Below the pieces are notes generated by a model. That model was given only the letters and a program-made list of their open reading frames with translations. It had not been told where the DNA came from and did not search any database. The translations under genes were made by a program, and so were the position numbers. Positions 20,165 to 24,361 of a stretch of DNA of 24,361 nucleotides are shown piece after piece. The stretch spans positions 1 through 24,361 of the forward strand of contig AJWJ01000360.1 of the NCBI GenBank assembly GCA_000277445.1, given 5' to 3'. Every line of letters begins with the position of its first letter. Positions within the stretch are counted from its first letter, which is position 1. The stretch comes from Polysphondylium violaceum (lineage: Eukaryota > Evosea > Eumycetozoa > Dictyosteliales > Dictyosteliaceae).

Positions 20165-22473
20165 AGATTTTAGATGGGGCAACTAAAAGATTATTAAGCT
20201 ATAGAGCATTATCATCTTCACTATCATTTAATAACAACAATAACTTTAATAATATTTTCATTAAAAATAATGAAAGTAAATTAAACAGAAATCAAATACA
20301 CAGCGATAACATTGCAAGATTTTATTCGTCAACTAATAATAGCAATAGTAATAACACAAACACAAGAGGTGATCAAGAGAATAAATATGAAAGAGCAAAA
20401 GTTAAAGTAGTGCTTGATAAACCCGTGATTGCCATCATTGGGAAACCAAATGTTGGCAAGAGTACTTTGTTTAATAGAGTCATACAAGGTCAAAGAGATG
20501 CATTGGTGGAGGAGATACCAGGCACTACTAGAGACAGATACTATGGCGAAGGGTTTTTGTATGGAAAGGAGTTTATGTTGGTCGATACAGGTGGTCTGAT
20601 AGGCGAGACAAAGAATGATAGGGATCAATTTCAGGGTGTTATCAAAGAACAAGCAGAAATTGCTATGGAGGAGTCAGACGCTATATTGTTTGTCATTGAT
20701 TTTAAGCATGGTATCACTCCCGTCGACAAAGAGTTGGCGCGTATGTTGCGTACAAAGAAAGCAAAGGGAAAGCCCGTGTTTATTGGTGTCAACAAAGCCG
20801 ACAATATAAAGAATCGTGTGCACGAGTTTGACGAGCTCAAGACCCAACTGGTTCGTTTGGGATTGGGAGATAATCCCATCCCCTTTTCAGCAATTCACGG
20901 CGACGGCGTTCTCGATCTGATGCAACACGTGCTGAAGGACTTTGCCTACAAGGATCTCACAATCCATGCCGAGGATCTCGACACGCCCGGACCTATCAGA
21001 GCGGCAATTGTCGGCCAACCCAACGCGGGCAAATCCAGTTTACTCAACAAAATCATTGAAGAGGAGCGTTCGATTGTCTCTGACATCCCGGGCACCACTC
21101 ACGATCCCGTGGATATTACCTTTAACTGGCGCGATACCCACGAGATGACGTTGATCGACACTGCAGGCATTCGACGCAGATCGACACACAAGGTTGGTTT
21201 GGAAAAGTCGTCTGTGCTCTGGGCGCTCAAAGCCATCGAGAGGTCCCATGTCGTGTATTTGGTGATTGACGCGACCGTTGGTGTCACTGAACAAGACCTA
21301 AAGATTGCAGGATTTGCCATAGAGTCGAGAAAATCGTTGATTGTCATTGTCAACAAATGGGATCTCTATCTATCCAATCTCAAGAGTGGAAAGATGCTCG
21401 AAGATAAACTCTATTTCCAAGATCTCCAAAAACAAAATTCGTTTGACATCAATCAATTCAACACAACCTCGATGAAAAAGACACAAACCTTTAAATCACT
21501 CCTCGAAGACCTCATTGCCGAAAATATAGAGAAATCCAAAACCGACAACAATCTCAAACCAACATCCTTTAAAAAGAAATCATCAATATTAGAGAAAAAG
21601 AACCAATTAAAGAATAAAGCCAAACAACAAGAAGTGGAAAAAGATCAAGATGATCAAGACGAAGATGAGGATCAAGATGACGAGGAAGATCAGGAAAATA
21701 GTATTCAAGCCAACAAACAACATTCATCAGACTTACAATACAGCCAAATTTATTGGCCAGATAAACAAAACAATTTAAAAGAGATTGATAATGACGATGA
21801 CGATGAATTTGATATTGATATAGAGCAAGTAATGAAACAAGAGCAAGATCAGGAAGAAGAGGAAGAAGAAGAGTTGGATGAAGAAGAGGAAGCAGAAAGA
21901 TTCTATAAAAATTACTTGAAATATTTAAAGAAAAAAGAAGAGATGGAAAAGGAGGCAGAAGAAAAAGGTACCATTAAAAAGAGACCACCTCCACCAGATG
22001 TTCAACCACCAAAATTGAGTAGAGAACAAAAAGATTATGAAGCCAAACTCCGAGAGAAATTGACATTCCTTGATTTTGTCCCTGTTTTATTCACTTCTGC
22101 CAAAACTGGATTTTGTGTACCGACCGCCATCGATCTCGGTATCAAGGTGTTTTTCGAGCGTGAAAAGAAGCTCAAAGTATCTACTTTGATGGACATTATC
22201 AATCAGGCAACCTTTAAACACAAGTTACCAAGCAAAGGTAAAAATAGTCTTCGTATTAAATTTGCAGCCCAGGTCAAAGGCTATCCACCAACATTTGTGT
22301 TTTTTGTCAACGATCCAGAAAAAGTCGAGCCTTCTTTGGTCAAGTATTTATTAAACTCTATTCGTCAGACCTATCCCTACACCGGCACTCCCATTTTCAT
22401 TAAATTTAAAAAGAATAAGCGTAATCCAAAGTACAGTAAATACATTAAAAGAAAGACTCACAATAAAAAATAA
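20149..22473 (+). CDS. engA: Mitochondrial EngA/Der double-GTPase with a large acidic insertion
   Basis: 774 residues in one exon. The first ~80 residues (MLRNIKILDGATKRLLSYRA begins them) are basic and then Asn/Ser-rich, a likely mitochondrial presequence. G domain 1 has GKPNVGKS at 98-105, DTGG at 146-149, NKAD at 215-218 and SAIHG at 247-251. G domain 2 has GQPNAGKS at 289-296, DTAG at 337-340, NKWD at 402-405 and SAKTG at 650-654. The KH-like C-terminal domain follows (about 675-755). In bacteria Der helps assemble the 50S ribosomal subunit, so a role in mitochondrial large-subunit assembly is likely. The oddity is about 245 residues between NKWD and SAKTG, where bacterial proteins have roughly 40. 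The extra part is Lys-, Asp- and Glu-rich low-complexity sequence. All nucleotide-binding motifs are intact. An upstream ORF overlaps the start. Confidence 0.95.
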   Translation: MLRNIKILDGATKRLLSYRALSSSLSFNNNNNFNNIFIKNNESKLNRNQIHSDNIARFYSSTNNSNSNNTNTRGDQENKYERAKVKVVLDKPVIAIIGKPNVGKSTLFNRVIQGQRDALVEEIPGTTRDRYYGEGFLYGKEFMLVDTGGLIGETKNDRDQFQGVIKEQAEIAMEESDAILFVIDFKHGITPVDKELARMLRTKKAKGKPVFIGVNKADNIKNRVHEFDELKTQLVRLGLGDNPIPFSAIHGDGVLDLMQHVLKDFAYKDLTIHAEDLDTPGPIRAAIVGQPNAGKSSLLNKIIEEERSIVSDIPGTTHDPVDITFNWRDTHEMTLIDTAGIRRRSTHKVGLEKSSVLWALKAIERSHVVYLVIDATVGVTEQDLKIAGFAIESRKSLIVIVNKWDLYLSNLKSGKMLEDKLYFQDLQKQNSFDINQFNTTSMKKTQTFKSLLEDLIAENIEKSKTDNNLKPTSFKKKSSILEKKNQLKNKAKQQEVEKDQDDQDEDEDQDDEEDQENSIQANKQHSSDLQYSQIYWPDKQNNLKEIDNDDDDEFDIDIEQVMKQEQDQEEEEEEELDEEEEAERFYKNYLKYLKKKEEMEKEAEEKGTIKKRPPPPDVQPPKLSREQKDYEAKLREKLTFLDFVPVLFTSAKTGFCVPTAIDLGIKVFFEREKKLKVSTLMDIINQATFKHKLPSKGKNSLRIKFAAQVKGYPPTFVFFVNDPEKVEPSLVKYLLNSIRQTYPYTGTPIFIKFKKNKRNPKYSKYIKRKTHNKK

Positions 22474-22607
22474 GATGAGTGGCGCAATAATCATTTGCCT
22501 TGCCATCACCTTCTTTTCACCTTGGCAAATCTCAGATTTTTTTACCTTTTTTTTTTTTTGTATTTGTTTTTGTTTTTTTCATTTATAAATTCCCTTTTTC
22601 AGTAGAT

Positions 22608-22928
22608 ATGAACAGTAACAATAACAATAGTAATAACAGTAATAGTAGCAATGATGAGATTAAAATACTAAAGCAAGAGATTAGTAAACTGAAAAAAGAT
22701 TTAAAACAAACAAAAAATGAAAAAAACCTATTAGAATTTAAAAATCAATTATTATTGGATATGGTATGTGTTTGATACTTGGCATCATAAACGCATGCAC
22801 AGATAGATGTAATCTTGTTGTTGTACGACTACTAATCCACATTTTCTATCCCATAGTTAACATTAAGTAGTTTAGATGTAAAATATTTTGAAGACCTAGA
22901 AAGAGAATGGAATAATAATAAGAGATAG
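22608..22928 (+). CDS. Small coiled-coil protein, Chibby-like features
   Basis: Two exons, 22608-22763 and 22857-22928, with a 93-base intron (GTATGT...CATAG), give 75 residues. The ATG at 22608 follows a T-rich leader ending TTTTTCAG. Residues 1-15 are Asn/Ser. Residues 16-52 form a Lys/Glu/Leu coiled coil, and the intron joins LLEFKNQLLLDM to LTLSSLDVKYFEDLEREW. The pattern N-L-L-x-x-K-x-x-x-L-L-D-M-L resembles the C-terminal coiled coil of Chibby (NNLLRLKVDILLDML in human CBY1). The similarity is short, so it is only suggestive. It starts 135 bases after the Der gene on the same strand. Without the splice, the protein would end at MVCV. Confidence 0.7.
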
Positions 22929-23157
22929 ACCTGGTTGGTACCATAGCATAGGATAGCATAGGATGGGAGATAGAAGTAATTTATTAGATAACTTTTTTCT
23001 TTTTTGATCATATATTTAAAAAAGAAGGAAAAAGAGTGCATGTACACAGATATATTGTATTAATAGAAATAAAATAATTGTAAATTTATAGCGATATAGT
23101 AATACCTACACACTACTATACAAAACAAACAAAAGAAAGGATTCAAGAATAGATTAT
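22929..23157. other. Convergent spacer
   Basis: 3' ends of the coiled-coil gene (+) and the unidentified small gene (-). It has a tandem ATAGCATAGG duplication near 22944-22963. Nothing else is recognised. Confidence 0.6.
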
Positions 23158-23613
23158 TTAGGATTGATATTTGATGTGAAGAATTTTAAAAAAAGAGTTT
23201 AACTTTTCTATAAAGAAATCAAGTCTAATTTTGAATGGAAGATTAATTTCTCCATTGATGTGTTGTTGAGGATAGATTACATTGTCATTGTCAACATCAT
23301 GATCTTCATCATCATTGATCTTGGAGTCTTTATAAACTCTTATAAATGATTGTTTTTTCTTTAGGTTTTGTTTTTGATCTTGTTCTCGTTGTTGTTCGAA
23401 CAATGAATATTTGTATTCCTCTGTAATAGACTCTAGATAGTCGTCGACGCAATTCCTATTGTTTGCATCAATGATAAACTGTGCTTCAAATTGAAACTTT
23501 TTCAAAATCTTTCGACAATGTTCCTTTTTCAATTCACTTGTCTTGCTCTTTGAAATAATGGTGAGGGCTTCCAATAAATCTTGTTGTTGATTATTATTGT
23601 TACTACTCGACAT
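23158..23613 (-). CDS. Unidentified 151-residue protein
   Basis: ATG at 23613 (MSSSNNNNQQQDLLEAL) is the first in-frame start. The frame is open further up to 23676, but without an ATG. After the Ser/Asn/Gln start, residues about 12-75 look helical (LLEALTIISKSKTSELKK begins them), with two Cys. An acidic low-complexity stretch (DDEDHDVDND) lies at about 101-110, and a last amphipathic helix (KIRLDFFIEKLNSFFKIL) is near the C-terminus. No signal peptide, membrane span or known motif is seen. The regular codon pattern and defined helices make it a likely real gene. Its function is unknown. Confidence 0.7.
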   Translation of the reverse strand: MSSSNNNNQQQDLLEALTIISKSKTSELKKEHCRKILKKFQFEAQFIIDANNRNCVDDYLESITEEYKYSLFEQQREQDQKQNLKKKQSFIRVYKDSKINDDEDHDVDNDNVIYPQQHINGEINLPFKIRLDFFIEKLNSFFKILHIKYQS

Positions 23614-23778
23614 ATTGTTATTATTTGTAACATTATAAATTTCAAAACAATAAAAAAAAGATCTTTTAATAGACAATCATGTGTTGCATTTGATCTATAA
23701 ACAGAGGTTTAGGCCTAAAGATTTGCCCTATATGTGAATGGGGTGTTTTTGGGTTGTACAAATTTTTTAAAAATTGAT

Positions 23779-24266
23779 TTATTCTTTTGACAAATGAGCC
23801 AAGGTGTGGGCATGCTTTTCCCAATTTCTGCCATCAAAATATTCCAAATTTGCGAATTGTTCGGGGTTAAAATTATCCAAACATCTCACATTGATACTGT
23901 AACCATCTGGATTACTTCTTGGAATCTACAGGAATATTGATATGTATTGTAATTAGTATTAATAAACACCTGGAGAAAAATAATAACAATAATAATAGTT
24001 ACATAAAATGGAGTAATACCACAAGTGGAACAAAAGTAATGTTGAGCAACACCGGTATTGAATGTGTAGGTTGAAATGTCAACGCCAAATTCACCTTTTA
24101 CAAGTCTAAGTTTGGATTTTGGTACGACAAAATGAATGAAACCTTTCTTTGCACAAATACTACAATTACATCCAATGGTTTGTAAATTTGATGGAGCATC
24201 AAATTCAATTCTAATTTTTCCACAGTGACAACCACCGGTATGTGTAATAATTTCTTTATCTGTCAT
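23779..24266 (-). CDS. GFA/CENP-V family zinc-binding protein
   Basis: Two exons, 24003-24266 and 23779-23925, with a 77-base intron (GTAACT...TGTAG), give 136 residues. The join reads CGITPFY then IPRSNPDGYSINVRCLDNF, as in the family. Without the splice the protein ends early in a hydrophobic tail. Zinc ligands are visible: GGCHCG (Cys 13 and 15), CNCSIC (Cys 33, 35 and 38) and FCSTCG (Cys 79 and 82). The GFA fold is named for the bacterial glutathione-dependent formaldehyde-activating enzyme. Many eukaryotic members, including CENP-V, are of this short form and their chemistry is uncertain. It is likely cytosolic, with no targeting signal. The match is close along the whole length. Confidence 0.95.
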
Positions 24267-24361
24267 TGTTGTTGTATATATGCAATATAAACAATGTCTT
24301 TGGTAAAAGCTGAAAATGAATTAAAAAAAAAAAAACTAGAAAATTTCAAATTTTCTGTCTA
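24267..24361. promoter_or_regulatory. Upstream sequence of the GFA-type gene
   Basis: AT-rich leader, including TATATA near 24277 and an A run near 24329. Cut by the window edge. Confidence 0.4.

Noticed and set aside
22500-22607. Phe-rich N-terminal membrane segment on the coiled-coil protein
   Set aside because: It would need a TTG start and is translation of a T-rich leader. The ATG at 22608 is the sensible start.
23926-24002. Hydrophobic C-terminal tail of the GFA-type protein as a membrane anchor
   Set aside because: It is translation of a 77-base intron. Splicing restores the family C-terminus.

Overview
The window reads as nuclear DNA of a dictyostelid social amoeba. The spacers are very AT-rich, with long A and T runs. 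Genes are compact and their introns are short (54 to 100 bases wherever I could fix both ends). Proteins carry long Gln, Asn and Ser tracts, and most starts have an A-rich leader. Several coding blocks (the PPR-like gene, the Der GTPase core, the ORF beside the tRNA) are clearly less AT-rich than the spacers. This fits a dictyostelid outside the extremely AT-rich D. discoideum type, but I cannot name the species from this window alone.

Layout, left to right. (1) A class III ubiquitin-conjugating enzyme of the UBE2E type (+) converges on a GATA zinc-finger factor (-). (2) About 3.5 kb without a confident gene separates the GATA factor from IMP3 (+). It looks like a large divergent control region, with many TGATAA/TTATCA words, palindromes and possibly two tiny exons near IMP3. 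(3) IMP3, a U3 snoRNP protein with three exons, converges on a securin-like APC/C-substrate candidate (-). A PINX1-like G-patch protein (-) follows and appears frameshifted by one base in an A run. (4) A 1316-residue mitochondrial PPR-like protein (-) is made of two exons, the first carrying the presequence. (5) A possible small minus-strand gene is followed by an intronless alpha/beta hydrolase (+), a coding-like remnant, and a three-exon Ulp1/SENP SUMO protease (+). (6) An unidentified minus-strand ORF lies just downstream of a tRNA-Asp(GUC) gene. (7) A mitochondrial EngA/Der double-GTPase (+) has a large acidic insertion in its second G domain. (8) A 75-residue coiled-coil protein with Chibby-like features (+), an unidentified small protein (-) and a GFA/CENP-V zinc protein (-) close the window.

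The genes do not form a pathway. There are loose themes: ribosome biogenesis (IMP3, PINX1-like and, in mitochondria, Der), mitochondrial gene expression (PPR-like protein and Der), and ubiquitin, SUMO and APC/C control (E2, Ulp1, securin candidate). I found no clear novel system. The most useful results are the corrected gene structures and a few odd features: the split G4/G5 GTPase, the in-frame stop-free intron, the homopolymer frameshift, the overlapping upstream ORF, and the orphan ORF beside the tRNA. I found no CRISPR array, no retroviral or capsid-bearing element, and no rRNA.
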